Source of the DNA: Pseudomonadota bacterium
GTDB lineage: Bacteria; Desulfobacterota; Desulfobacteria; Desulfobacterales; C00003060
NCBI GenBank assembly: GCA_015222985.1
Contig: JADFWI010000071.1
Coordinates: 1 to 31,720, forward strand
Reading direction: 5' to 3'
DNA: 31,720 nucleotides
The notes beneath the pieces were generated by a model. The model was not told where the DNA came from. It saw only the letters and a list, made by a program, of their open reading frames with translations, and ran no database searches. Shown piece by piece: positions 7,680 to 15,612 of the stretch; within the stretch, counting starts at the first letter, position 1, and the number at the start of each line of letters is the position of its first letter. The translations under genes and the position numbers were made by a program.

Positions 7680-7999
7680 CCACCGAGCAAATGAAGATGG
7701 ACGTGAAAGATGGCCTGGCCGCCGCCCCGCTCCACATTAAAAAGGAGTTTGTATCCTGATGCGGCAATACCCTGGTCCTTCGCCGTCTCCTGACCCTTGA
7801 GAATCATCTGAGAGATGATCTCTTTGTCCTTATCCGTGACCTCATTGATACTTCGGATATGTATTCTGGGCACAATGAGCAAATGAACAGGGGCTTCGGG
7901 ATAGATGTCTTTAAATACGACCAGGGATTCGCCCTTGAATAAAAAATCAGCCGGTTTTTCCCCTCTGATGATTTGACAAAAAAGGCAATCCTTTTGCAT
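7670..7999 (-). CDS. HIT family (histidine triad) nucleotide-binding protein
   Basis: A 109-residue protein with the full histidine triad HVHLHLL at residues 99-105 (His99, 101 and 103) and the family N-terminus DCLFCQIIRGEKPA. The fold core VVFKDIYPEAPVHLLIVPRIHI is at about 27-48. HINT-type members hydrolyse nucleoside phosphoramidates and adenylated lysine. The protein matches the usual HINT length of about 110-115 residues. The start is placed at ATG 7999, ten bases after GAGGAGG; the in-frame ATG 8008 lies only one base from that site. It is the first gene of the seven-gene minus-strand cluster and its stop overlaps the TrpF-like start. Confidence 0.93.
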   Translation of the reverse strand: MQKDCLFCQIIRGEKPADFLFKGESLVVFKDIYPEAPVHLLIVPRIHIRSINEVTDKDKEIISQMILKGQETAKDQGIAASGYKLLFNVERGGGQAIFHVHLHLLGGWR

Positions 8000-8072
8000 A
8001 TTCCGCATCCCTCCTCACCTGACAGCAATTATTGATCCGCTTCACATGACGACGTAGAGAATTATGGTGGGC

Positions 8073-8174
8073 GTTCACAGGTTCAGGGTTACCTTTCTTG
8101 CGTTGACCCGCCTGCGGCGGGATCAAACCACCAATCAACGGTTCAGATTTTGGGTAAACCCTGAACCCTTGAAC
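8073..8174. repeat. Intergenic imperfect palindrome of GTTCA-type words
   Basis: The arm at 8073-8093 (GTTCACAGGTTCAGGGTTACC) and the arm at 8153-8174 (GGTAAACCCTGAACCCTTGAAC) are near-perfect inverted copies. Between them lies a tight hairpin, CCCGCCTGCGGCGGG, at 8107-8121. The right arm continues with further TTCA/TGAA words up to 8190. The element fills the gap between the HIT gene and the small basic protein gene. No gene or T-run terminator is visible inside. It looks like a small dispersed palindromic repeat; the copy number elsewhere is unknown. Confidence 0.7.
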
Positions 8175-8204
8175 TTCTGAATCCGTGAACGATTACGAAT
8201 TGTA

Positions 8205-8489
8205 TCAGGTTCGTTTGCGCGTCCTGTCAAGCGATGGGCGAAATTTTCCCCGAACTCCCCCGATTTTCTTGTCTGCCTTCTTGTGTTTGTCATAGTCAGG
8301 ATCCCTCAGGATCTTGCGCTCGACGTCCTTGACTCTGGCCTTTTGCATCTGTTCCAAAATCTTTTCTTCCTTGGGCCGAATAGCCTTCTTGACCTTTTCC
8401 GTCTCCTCTTTTGCCTTCTTGACCTTGTTGAGTTCTCTGGTGATTTCCGGCCTCAGGGAAGATTCAGTTTTCTCCTTCTTCTTTGTCAT
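8205..8489 (-). CDS. Small lysine-rich protein of unknown function
   Basis: A 94-residue, very charged protein (MTKKKEKTESSLRPEITREL and on) that alternates Lys/Arg and Glu. It is probably a long helix or coiled coil over residues 10-70, with a basic tail (GKFRPSLDRTRKRT). There is no hydrophobic core, signal or metal motif. I do not recognise a family. ATG 8489 has AGAGGTG five bases upstream, which supports real translation. It is 50 bases downstream of malQ in the same direction but has its own ribosome binding site. A nucleic-acid or ribosome association would fit the charge but is only a guess. Confidence 0.65.
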   Translation of the reverse strand: MTKKKEKTESSLRPEITRELNKVKKAKEETEKVKKAIRPKEEKILEQMQKARVKDVERKILRDPDYDKHKKADKKIGGVRGKFRPSLDRTRKRT

Positions 8490-8539
8490 GACACACCTCT
8501 ATGTTGGCAGTTTCTTGGTAACTTTTCAATAATATGGGG

Positions 8540-10822
8540 TTACGGCAACCGCGCTGCCGGAACTTCTCGAGTTATTTCCTTTCGCCCTGATCTGTCTATC
8601 CAGGTGCGAAACATCTCGCAAAAACCCATCGCCTTCGGGTCCATGCGAAGTTGTTCCAGGCCATACTTCATTTTCAGGGACCAATTCGGGTATTCATTGG
8701 TGGTTCCCGGCAGATTTTGCTGCCTGTCATCCTTAAGCAGGTCTTCCTGGCTCAACACAAAGAGCTTGGCCGACGCCAGGGCAAGAAAGCCCACCACGGC
8801 ATTGTGAATCTCACCAGTAATCTCAGGATAGGCCTTTGGGTCTGTGCCACACTCAACAGAAAGAAGGCCCATCTCATGCAGCAGCTTCAGCAACTTCTCC
8901 TTGTCTGCCTCCCTTTCAGCAGCAGCCCCGGCAATAGCCTGTTTGTTTTCGAACATCCCTGCATCCTTGCGAATCTCGATGTCCCTGTGCGTCCAGAATC
9001 CGGCCAGGGTGGGCAGATCGTGGGTGGCAGCCGTAACTAAGGCCAGTTCGGGATAATCCGTCGTCCGAATGAAGTTCTCCTGATCATCCTTTTCAAAATA
9101 GAGGAGCCTATAGGAGAAGACGTTCGCTTCAGTCAGTCTTTTGCGTATGTACGGTGGCACGGTTCCGAGGTCTTCACCAATGATGACCACCTTGCTTCGC
9201 ACGCTCTCCAAGGCAAGAATCATGAGCAAATCCTCAAAGGGCTGTGACACATAAGCCCCTTTTCCCGGGGGCTCCCCCTCAGGTATGTAGTAAAGATGAA
9301 AAAACCTCATAACATGATCAATTCGCAAGGCCCCTCCAAAGGAGCAATTCTTCCGAATCTCTTTGACAAATAGGTCATAGCCGCTTTCTCGGAACCTTTC
9401 TGTGTTGGGGGGAGGGAAACCCCAGTCCTGACCGTGTTGTGAGAATGCGTCCGGAGGAGCTCCCACCCGGGCATTGGGAACAAAATAGTCCTGATAGGCC
9501 CAGAAGTCAGCGCCGAACCGGTCGATGGCCAATGCCAGATCATGGTACAGGCCGATACACATCCCCTGTGTCTTTGCATAGTCCTGGACTTGAGCAAGCT
9601 GTTCCTCTAACTGCCATTGCACATATTTGTAGAAAAGGACCTCCTGCCAGTGTTCCTCTCGAAATTGCCGGACTGCTTCCGTGTCAGGCCGGTGATATTC
9701 CGGGGGCCATTGCGGCCAAATCCATACGTTTTGATTGCCGGAGCGCATGAATGTCTCTAAAGCGCTGAAGGTGGCGAAGTGGTCCAGCAATTGGCCTTCG
9801 CTTTGGAAATAGGCTTCCAGTTCCTTTTGCCGGTTGGTTTTTTCCCCTTGCCTGTTCCAGTGGTTCTTGAGAAAGGCCTGGAAGGTCAGCCTCAAAACAT
9901 CTTCCTTGAGCGCCGCCACCCCTTCGTATTGCACCTTTTCAGATCTCCTGAACTCGGCTAGCAGCTCTTGAGTGTCTGGTGTCTCAATCAGATGCTGCGC
10001 ATCCGGCGAACATCGAAAATCCTCCAAAGCAGGAATATCCAGGTAGATAAAATTGCGGTAAAACCGGCTGATTGGGAGATAAGGGCTTATGTTATAAGGA
10101 CTACGGTTAAAGGTGGCATGGAGTGGATTTAAGCCGATAATATCTCCGTGAAGGTCTTCTGACACCCAGTCTACAATTTTTTTCAGGTCGCCAAAATCAC
10201 CGATACCCCAGTTCCTCTCGGAACGGACCCCGTAAAGGCTTATGGCAATGCCGGCAGTGCGCCCGTCTTGCTGTAACGCAGGCGGGACGTAAGTTTTATG
10301 AGGACATATGGCTACAGATATGGTCTGCGACTCATGCAAGCCTCCAGTTGTTACTGACAGATGAAACCGGTAATACCCGAGAGCATCGAGTTGTGGGAAG
10401 GGCAAACTCCATCTATAACAAACCTTGCCGGCCAGGCTTATGGAGTCGGAAAAAGACAAGTCCTTTTGAGTGTAAGAAATGCTTTGTGTCACATCCTGTT
10501 CATCAGTGATGGCTAGACAAACATCGAGGTCCTCGCTCCGTATCTCTTCCGGGCCCACAGGTACCTGAAAAATGAGTTTTCTTGGAAGGTCATAAAGATT
10601 AGCCACGATCGTAGATTCGGCAAGACGACACCACTCACCCTCCAACCGGGAACGCCACGCCCCCTTCGCCTGGCTCGTGTCATCAGCCAAGACCCCCATA
10701 GCCCTGAGAATCTTTTTCTTGGTGTCCACAGGGGTTCGATGGACTCTCCCCCAGTTGTCGCTGTATTCCGGCTCGATCCCGTAGGAAAGGGCCAATTTTT
10801 CAATGATCGATTCTTCGGACAA
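8540..10822 (-). CDS. malQ: 4-alpha-glucanotransferase (amylomaltase)
   Basis: A 760-residue GH77 enzyme that transfers alpha-1,4-glucan segments between maltodextrins during glycogen/maltodextrin metabolism in the cytoplasm. An N-terminal helical and beta-sandwich extension (about 1-180) precedes the barrel, as in longer bacterial forms. Barrel motifs include SERNWGIGDFGDL (201-213) and the NISPYLP segment near 244-250. The catalytic residues are Asp502 (LRIDHVMRF), Glu550 (IIGEDLGTV) and Asp602 (ATHDLPT). DYFVPNARVGAPPDAFS (445-461) is also typical. The start is TTG 10822 with AAGGGGG just upstream; the first in-frame ATG is at residue 42, inside a conserved region, so TTG is preferred. A CBM48 glycogen-binding gene lies at 15190, consistent with glycogen use. 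Confidence 0.95.
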   Translation of the reverse strand: MSEESIIEKLALSYGIEPEYSDNWGRVHRTPVDTKKKILRAMGVLADDTSQAKGAWRSRLEGEWCRLAESTIVANLYDLPRKLIFQVPVGPEEIRSEDLDVCLAITDEQDVTQSISYTQKDLSFSDSISLAGKVCYRWSLPFPQLDALGYYRFHLSVTTGGLHESQTISVAICPHKTYVPPALQQDGRTAGIAISLYGVRSERNWGIGDFGDLKKIVDWVSEDLHGDIIGLNPLHATFNRSPYNISPYLPISRFYRNFIYLDIPALEDFRCSPDAQHLIETPDTQELLAEFRRSEKVQYEGVAALKEDVLRLTFQAFLKNHWNRQGEKTNRQKELEAYFQSEGQLLDHFATFSALETFMRSGNQNVWIWPQWPPEYHRPDTEAVRQFREEHWQEVLFYKYVQWQLEEQLAQVQDYAKTQGMCIGLYHDLALAIDRFGADFWAYQDYFVPNARVGAPPDAFSQHGQDWGFPPPNTERFRESGYDLFVKEIRKNCSFGGALRIDHVMRFFHLYYIPEGEPPGKGAYVSQPFEDLLMILALESVRSKVVIIGEDLGTVPPYIRKRLTEANVFSYRLLYFEKDDQENFIRTTDYPELALVTAATHDLPTLAGFWTHRDIEIRKDAGMFENKQAIAGAAAEREADKEKLLKLLHEMGLLSVECGTDPKAYPEITGEIHNAVVGFLALASAKLFVLSQEDLLKDDRQQNLPGTTNEYPNWSLKMKYGLEQLRMDPKAMGFCEMFRTWIDRSGRKEITREVPAARLP

Positions 10823-10931
10823 GAGCCCCCTTAGCAGTCATGCTTCCTCTACTATGTTTGATTTTTGCATCTTGATTTGATAATTGAATTGGGAACTTGC
10901 ACCTATCCCTTTTTGCACAAGGAGTTCACTT

Positions 10932-11504
10932 ATGAAAGTCACGTCATCTCCTGCTCTGCCCGAAGTAATTATTATTGAGCCCGATGTTTACAGAGACGAG
11001 CGTGGCCATTTTCTCGAAACCTATCAGGCCGGGCGGTATTTCCAATATGAGATCCCTTCCAGTTTCGTGCAGGACAACTTATCCTTTTCCGGACGAGGCG
11101 TACTGCGGGGATTGCACTATCAAATCGGCAAACCCCAGGCAAAGCTCGTCTGGGTCGTTCAAGGAGAAGCCTTTGATGTGGCTGTTGATATTCGCCGGGG
11201 TTCTCCAACCTTTGGCAAGTGGGTTGGGATAACCCTTTCTTCCGAGAAATACCGCCAGGTCTATATTCCAGAGGGCTTTGCCCACGGTTTCTGCGTGACC
11301 GGCGAATATGTAATATTAGCATATAAATGTACAGATTGCTATGCCCCGAAAGAAGAGCGTGGGATTCGATGGGATGATCCGTCATTGGCTATCGAATGGC
11401 CTGTTGCAACGCCCATTCTTTCAGATAAAGATGGCGCATATCCAACTCTGAAGGAAATCCCTCCGGAAGAACTGCCTGCCTTTAATGCAAGGCAATCAGG
11501 ATGA
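10932..11504 (+). CDS. rfbC: dTDP-4-dehydrorhamnose 3,5-epimerase
   Basis: A 190-residue cupin-fold epimerase that makes dTDP-4-dehydro-L-rhamnose from the D-xylo ketosugar, for cell-surface polysaccharide. Characteristic segments are DERGHFLETYQ, FVQDNLSFSGRGVLRGLHYQ with the catalytic His in RGLHYQ, the FDVAVDIRRGSPTFGKW strand, and YIPEGFAHGF with the second His. The C-terminus (WDDPSLAIEWP) is also family-like. The start is ATG 10932 with AAGGAG seven bases upstream; an in-frame TTG at 10884 is rejected. No rmlA, rmlB or rmlD gene is in the window, so the pathway partners must be elsewhere. Its 3' end overlaps ispF on the opposite strand by nine bases. Confidence 0.94.
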   Translation: MKVTSSPALPEVIIIEPDVYRDERGHFLETYQAGRYFQYEIPSSFVQDNLSFSGRGVLRGLHYQIGKPQAKLVWVVQGEAFDVAVDIRRGSPTFGKWVGITLSSEKYRQVYIPEGFAHGFCVTGEYVILAYKCTDCYAPKEERGIRWDDPSLAIEWPVATPILSDKDGAYPTLKEIPPEELPAFNARQSG

Positions 11505-11972
11505 TAAAACAAGGCTTACCACGCACATGGCGGCTATTGCCTCCCCTCGTCCAATAGCGTCTATGCCCTCCATGGTCGTTGCCTTGATGTTGACACGTCC
11601 GAGTTCGATGTTAAGGAGCGTCGCGATATTGGTCTCCATGGCTCTGCAATAAGGGGCCAGCTTAGGGGCTTCGGCCAGTATAGTGGCATCCAGGTTGTTG
11701 ACAGAAAAGCCCCTTTCACGAATCATTTCGATGACTTTTGTCACAAACACTGTGCTCGAAATGTCCTTGAACTTGGGATCTGTATCCGGGAAATGACGGC
11801 CAATATCTCCCATGCCGGCTGCTCCCAGCAAGGCATCACACGTTGCATGAAACACAACGTCTGCATCAGAATGGCCCATGAGACCCTTTTCAAAAGGTAT
11901 GGTTACGCCACCGAGGACGAGCCTTCGGCCTTGTACCAACCGATGCAGATCGTATCCCAAGCCCACGCGCAT
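11496..11972 (-). CDS. ispF: 2-C-methyl-D-erythritol 2,4-cyclodiphosphate synthase
   Basis: A 158-residue MEP-pathway enzyme that cyclises CDP-ME 2-phosphate, releasing CMP. Starting at ATG 11972, the first motif reads GLGYDLHRL with the metal ligands at Asp8 and His10, exactly as in other IspF proteins; the upstream in-frame ATG 11990 would add six unmatched residues. GHSDADVVFHATCDALLGA gives the third metal His and the substrate-binding Ser-Asp. DIGRHFPDTDPKFK and the C-terminal IGRGEAIAAMCVV are also diagnostic. The usual ATTTE cytidine-binding motif reads ATTMEG. It is six to thirty bases downstream of the glycosyltransferase gene and likely co-transcribed with it. IspD lies at 15613 on the same strand, not adjacent. 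Confidence 0.95.
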   Translation of the reverse strand: MRVGLGYDLHRLVQGRRLVLGGVTIPFEKGLMGHSDADVVFHATCDALLGAAGMGDIGRHFPDTDPKFKDISSTVFVTKVIEMIRERGFSVNNLDATILAEAPKLAPYCRAMETNIATLLNIELGRVNIKATTMEGIDAIGRGEAIAAMCVVSLVLSS

Positions 11973-11996
11973 TTGGAAATTCTCTCTCATCAGATA

Positions 11997-13154
11997 TCAG
12001 GACCGGACCACAGCATCCCACGCATGCAGATGGAGTTCATTTTTTCCATATTCAGATGCATCTGAGCAATCCCCTGCAAGCCGTTCAAGAACTGTGTCAT
12101 ACCGGCTGACAACATTTTCCCACAAAAACGACCTCATTTTCTCTGCCAGCCGGATCCGAATTAATTCATACCGCTTATAATCTGAAATTATCAAAAAAAG
12201 CTTTTCCATAAGATCATGTCTGTTTTTATAAAGAAAGTGCTCATGGAACTCTTCCGGAAGTATCTCAGGATATGAAAGCCTGTCAGGCAGCAGCGGTACG
12301 CATCCCATGATCATTGCTTCTATAACGGAGATGCCGAAGTTCTCCTGCATTGCAGTGCTTATTACAACTGCACCCCGTTTAAGCCATTTCTGATACTCCT
12401 CCCGTAAAAGAATATATCCGAACTGAAGGATTTTGTCCTTAAATCTCTCTTCCGCCTGCTTAAACTCTTCAGGTATCAGGCCAAAGTTCTCTCCCATAAG
12501 CGCTATATGAAAATCAAGCCCTCTGTCATTGAGATCTTCAAGCACATTAAAAAATATTTTATAGTTCTTGTCAAACCCCCATCTGTGGTTCCAAATAATG
12601 AGGGGAGGATCTGTCTGTTTCTCAGCATCAACATCCCCGTAAGATGGCAGTGTTATGCCAGGGTATAGGACTCCAGATTTTTCACGGATTTTATCTGCCA
12701 CCCCTTTAGGCCTGAAGTCACGCCCCCTTTTTAGGAACTCCGGTACGGCATTTAGAAAAGCATCCTTATGCATTTTTGAATTAAACACAACAAGGTCGGC
12801 CACAACCGCAGTAGTAATGTTGATTATGCCTAACTGAAAGGCGCCTTTGTCGCCGGGCGGCTGCGGATAAGTCATCTGGTTTTCATGGAAATATGCCAGA
12901 ACAGGTGGGCACGGTAAACCGACAAGTGCCTTGAAATCCGCCAGATTGAAAAGATCGGTGACAATAATACCGTCATATTCTTCAAGCGGGGGGATGTTAT
13001 CTACAATATGAAGCGCGGCCCCAAGCATACGCCAGCGCCAGTTTTCTCCGGGCATGGACACAATATCAATATCATGCGAGGAGTATGTAGACAGTCCGTT
13101 CACAAAAAGCGCGTGCGAACCCTGACAGTATGTTTCCAGAAAAAGGTACTTCAA
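11997..13154 (-). CDS. GT-B glycosyltransferase, DUF3524/GTDC1 type (tRNA-queuosine mannosyltransferase-like)
   Basis: A 385-residue two-domain glycosyltransferase. The N-terminal half matches the DUF3524 domain of animal GTDC1/QTMAN: LETYCQGSH near the start (GTDC1 has EAFYGGSH), a PGENWRWRMLGAAL segment, YFHENQMTYP (about 88-97) and VVADLVVFNS (about 118-127). The C-terminal half is a family-4-like domain with IIWNHRWGFDKNY and the NFGISVIEAMIMGCVPLLP nucleotide-sugar site, including the paired Glu residues. Known family members mannosylate queuosine in tRNA-Asp from GDP-mannose; assigning that reaction here is inference. The start is TTG 13154, with AGGTGA six bases upstream. It precedes ispF by a short gap. 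The 400-base upstream region is non-coding. Confidence 0.82.
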   Translation of the reverse strand: MKYLFLETYCQGSHALFVNGLSTYSSHDIDIVSMPGENWRWRMLGAALHIVDNIPPLEEYDGIIVTDLFNLADFKALVGLPCPPVLAYFHENQMTYPQPPGDKGAFQLGIINITTAVVADLVVFNSKMHKDAFLNAVPEFLKRGRDFRPKGVADKIREKSGVLYPGITLPSYGDVDAEKQTDPPLIIWNHRWGFDKNYKIFFNVLEDLNDRGLDFHIALMGENFGLIPEEFKQAEERFKDKILQFGYILLREEYQKWLKRGAVVISTAMQENFGISVIEAMIMGCVPLLPDRLSYPEILPEEFHEHFLYKNRHDLMEKLFLIISDYKRYELIRIRLAEKMRSFLWENVVSRYDTVLERLAGDCSDASEYGKNELHLHAWDAVVRS

Positions 13155-13565
13155 AACGGTTCACCTCAGATCATGACATACCTGGACTAACTTACCTTGT
13201 TTCTTAATAATTTATGGCGCTTTTTTTATCAGGAACGAGCAGCAAAGTAAAGCCTAAAGCCCTAACTCAACATGTATCATACCACATCGATGTGACAAAT
13301 ACGGTCATGCCGATTTTGGATTTCAGATTGGGGATCAGGACTCCGTCATTGTCGAAGGTAGTCCCGTGAAATCATAGAGATTGTTCCCGGATCGTTTTTT
13401 GCTCAATTCGAATAGCACGAATTTCAGGCGTCGCAACTCCTTCTAATTTGGGAAAACCCGATCGACTTTGACGTTGCCGTGGATTGGGGATTTCAGGATT
13501 TGTCATGTCGTCCAATTCGTGCTATCAGAAAATCACTTCGTAAGCTGCAATGGAGAGGAGTTTTC
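13155..13565. other. Intergenic region between divergent glycosyltransferase and gpmI
   Basis: About 410 bases without a credible gene. Two similar tracts, GATTTTGGATTTCAGATTGG (13313-13332) and GATTGGGGATTTCAGGATTT (13484-13503), look like degenerate short-word repeats. A perfect 12-bp inverted repeat, ATAGCACGAATT (13412-13423) and AATTCGTGCTAT (13514-13525), could close a long stem-loop. Promoters for both flanking genes must lie here, but I see no convincing -35/-10 pair. The gpmI ribosome binding site GGAGAGGAG is at its right end. Confidence 0.6.
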
Positions 13566-15131
13566 ATGAAACCTGTTGCACTGATTATCCGCGATGGCTG
13601 GGGCTATCGCAAGGAGAGTGAAGGAAACGCTGTCAAGGCGGCAAAGACACCCAATGTGGATTCGTATCTGAGGGATTATCCATGGACGCTGATCCATGCC
13701 TCAGGGGAGCCTGTAGGGCTGCCCCCTGGCTACCAGGGATCGAGCGAGGTCGGTCACCTCAACATGGGCGCAGGGCGCATTGTCATACAGGAGCTTACGC
13801 GCATCAACGACGGAATGGTGGACGGCTCGTTTTTTCAAGCAGAGCACTTCAAAGCGCTGGTCCAAAACTGCAAGACAAACGACTCAAGGCTCCACCTCTT
13901 GGGCCTATTGCAGGACGAAGGCGTTCACGCTCACTGTGATCAATTGTTCAAAATTATGCGTACAGCCAGAAAAAGCGGTGTGGGCGATATTATTGTTCAC
14001 GTCTTCACCGACGGTCGCGACACACCGCCCCGTTCCACACTTGAATATCTCCATCAATTGAATGATGTCATGAATGACGTGGGCAATTGCCGTGTGGGTA
14101 CCCTCATGGGCCGATATTACGGCATGGACCGTTCAAAGAACTGGGACCTCACCACCACTGCTTTCGAGTGTATCGTAAACGCCACCGGTCGCAAGGCTCA
14201 AAGCCCGGAAAGTGCTGTTGAGGAGTCTTACGCGAAAGACAAGACACCCGATGACATTGAGATGTTTGACGAGTATATCCCTCCCTGTGTGGTTGGAGAC
14301 TACCGTGGAATCAGCGATGGCGACTCTGTACTCCACACGAACTTCAGACAGGATCGCGCCATTCAGCTTTCCATGGCCTTTGTTGAGGATCACTACCCGG
14401 GAAACCGCTCGCGTCGCCCAGATTGCCTGTATGTTGGCCTTAGCCGATATTATGACGAGTTTCCACGTTTCATCCTTGGAGCGATGGGCTCCGGAGGTGG
14501 CATGAAAAACCTCCTCGGTGAAGTGATCAGCAACAGGGGCTTAAAGCAACTACGCCTGGCCGAGACACAGAAATTCCGCCACGTCACCAGCTTTTTTAAC
14601 GGCAAGTCCACGCATCCCTATCCAGGGGAGGATCAGGTTGAGATAAAGAGTCAGTATGACCCCGCCACATTTGCGTCCCATCCGCAGATGAATGCCTACG
14701 ATGTGAGAGACAGGTTTTTTCAACTCGTTAAGGATGGGAGTGAATATGCGCTTATCGTCATCAACTTCGCCAACTGCGATATGGTAGGACACACTGGTGA
14801 CATGGCTGCCGCAACCAAGGCCGTCGAGGTGGTTGACGAATGCGTCGGAGACTGCATTAAGCGACTACTTGAACTGGATGGCGAAATCTTGCTTACCGCC
14901 GATCACGGAAACGCCGAGGAGATGATCGATCCAAAGACCAAACGTGTGAAGACCAGCCACACCCTCAACCCCGTTGAGCTAATCTATATCAGTAGCAAGG
15001 CCATGGGTAATAAACTCAAACCAGGAGGTAAGCTGGCCGACATTGCCCCCACGATACTCAAACTAATGAACATTGACATTCCTCCTGAAATGACGGCCAC
15101 ACAGTTGATTGAAGGCTCATATTTTCCTTGA
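13566..15131 (+). CDS. gpmI: 2,3-bisphosphoglycerate-independent phosphoglycerate mutase
   Basis: A 521-residue, manganese-type alkaline-phosphatase-superfamily enzyme that interconverts 3- and 2-phosphoglycerate in glycolysis/gluconeogenesis. The N-terminus MKPVALIIRDGWGYR has the metal Asp10. The phospho-serine motif reads GSSEVGHLNMGAGR with Ser60 as nucleophile; most enzymes have GNSEVGH. HVFTDGRDTPPRS, NFRQDRAIQ, TFFFNG-like SFFNGKSTHPYPGE, the metal-binding MVGHTGD and LLTADHGNAEEM are all present. Between GLSRYYDEF and LGEVISNRGLKQLRLAET there is a Gly-rich loop (GAMGSGGGMKN) where most enzymes have a shorter sequence. The start is ATG 13566, after GGAGAGGAG; the longer frame from GTG 13479 is non-family sequence. 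The gene appears monocistronic or is followed by the CBM48 gene 58 bases on. Confidence 0.96.
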   Translation: MKPVALIIRDGWGYRKESEGNAVKAAKTPNVDSYLRDYPWTLIHASGEPVGLPPGYQGSSEVGHLNMGAGRIVIQELTRINDGMVDGSFFQAEHFKALVQNCKTNDSRLHLLGLLQDEGVHAHCDQLFKIMRTARKSGVGDIIVHVFTDGRDTPPRSTLEYLHQLNDVMNDVGNCRVGTLMGRYYGMDRSKNWDLTTTAFECIVNATGRKAQSPESAVEESYAKDKTPDDIEMFDEYIPPCVVGDYRGISDGDSVLHTNFRQDRAIQLSMAFVEDHYPGNRSRRPDCLYVGLSRYYDEFPRFILGAMGSGGGMKNLLGEVISNRGLKQLRLAETQKFRHVTSFFNGKSTHPYPGEDQVEIKSQYDPATFASHPQMNAYDVRDRFFQLVKDGSEYALIVINFANCDMVGHTGDMAAATKAVEVVDECVGDCIKRLLELDGEILLTADHGNAEEMIDPKTKRVKTSHTLNPVELIYISSKAMGNKLKPGGKLADIAPTILKLMNIDIPPEMTATQLIEGSYFP

Positions 15132-15156
15132 CACGCAGTTCCTTTTTACGCATGTT
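15128..15156 (+). promoter_or_regulatory. Possible sigma-70 promoter of the CBM48 gene
   Basis: A perfect TTGACA (15128-15133) overlaps the gpmI stop codon and is followed, 17 bases on, by CATGTT (15151-15156), a poor -10 match. It would place transcription start about 25 bases before the CBM48 gene start. The -35 is strong and the -10 weak. Confidence 0.35.
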
Positions 15157-15189
15157 ACCATGTATGTCTTTCATCGAAAGGAGTAGAAA

Positions 15190-15603
15190 ATGACAAATGC
15201 ACAGAAAAGCAAAGTCGTTGCCAAGAAAACGGGCCCTGCTGCAAAAAGAACAACCAAGAAAAAGCCAACATCAAAAAAGGCGGATACGATGAGCGTCGGC
15301 ATCAAAAAAGAATATCTCAAGAGCAGAGATATGTGCAAAGTGACATTCAGATTGCCGAAAATCGCCGCTCCTGACGCCAAAAACGTATGCATCGTAGGAG
15401 ATTTTAATAATTGGAATGTTTACGCCAATCCCATGAAGAGGCTTAAAAATGGGGGGTACACCATTACGCTTGCGCTTAAGCCAGGAAAGGAATATCAGTT
15501 TCGTTATCTCATCGATGAGTCAAAGTGGGAAAATGATTGGAACGCAGATAAATACGTGAAAAGCCCTTTCGGAGACAGTGATAACTCAGTTATCGTAGTT
15601 TAA
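15190..15603 (+). CDS. CBM48 (AMPK-type glycogen-binding) domain protein
   Basis: A 137-residue protein. A Lys/Ala/Thr-rich, probably disordered tail (residues 1-35) is followed by a single carbohydrate-binding module family 48 domain. It has VTFRLPKIAAPDAKNVCIVG and then the signature GDFNNWN (about 74-80), PMKRLKNGGYTITLALKPGKEYQFRYLID and a terminal NDWNADKYVKSPFGDSDNSVIVV. The two Trp residues at NNWN and ENDW are the usual sugar-stacking positions. No catalytic domain is attached, unlike in isoamylase or GlgB, so it probably targets or regulates at glycogen. ATG 15190 has AAGGAG upstream. The basic tail could bind nucleic acid or be a linker. It converges with ispD with a nine-base gap. 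Confidence 0.88.
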   Translation: MTNAQKSKVVAKKTGPAAKRTTKKKPTSKKADTMSVGIKKEYLKSRDMCKVTFRLPKIAAPDAKNVCIVGDFNNWNVYANPMKRLKNGGYTITLALKPGKEYQFRYLIDESKWENDWNADKYVKSPFGDSDNSVIVV

Positions 15604-15612
15604 AGTAATATC

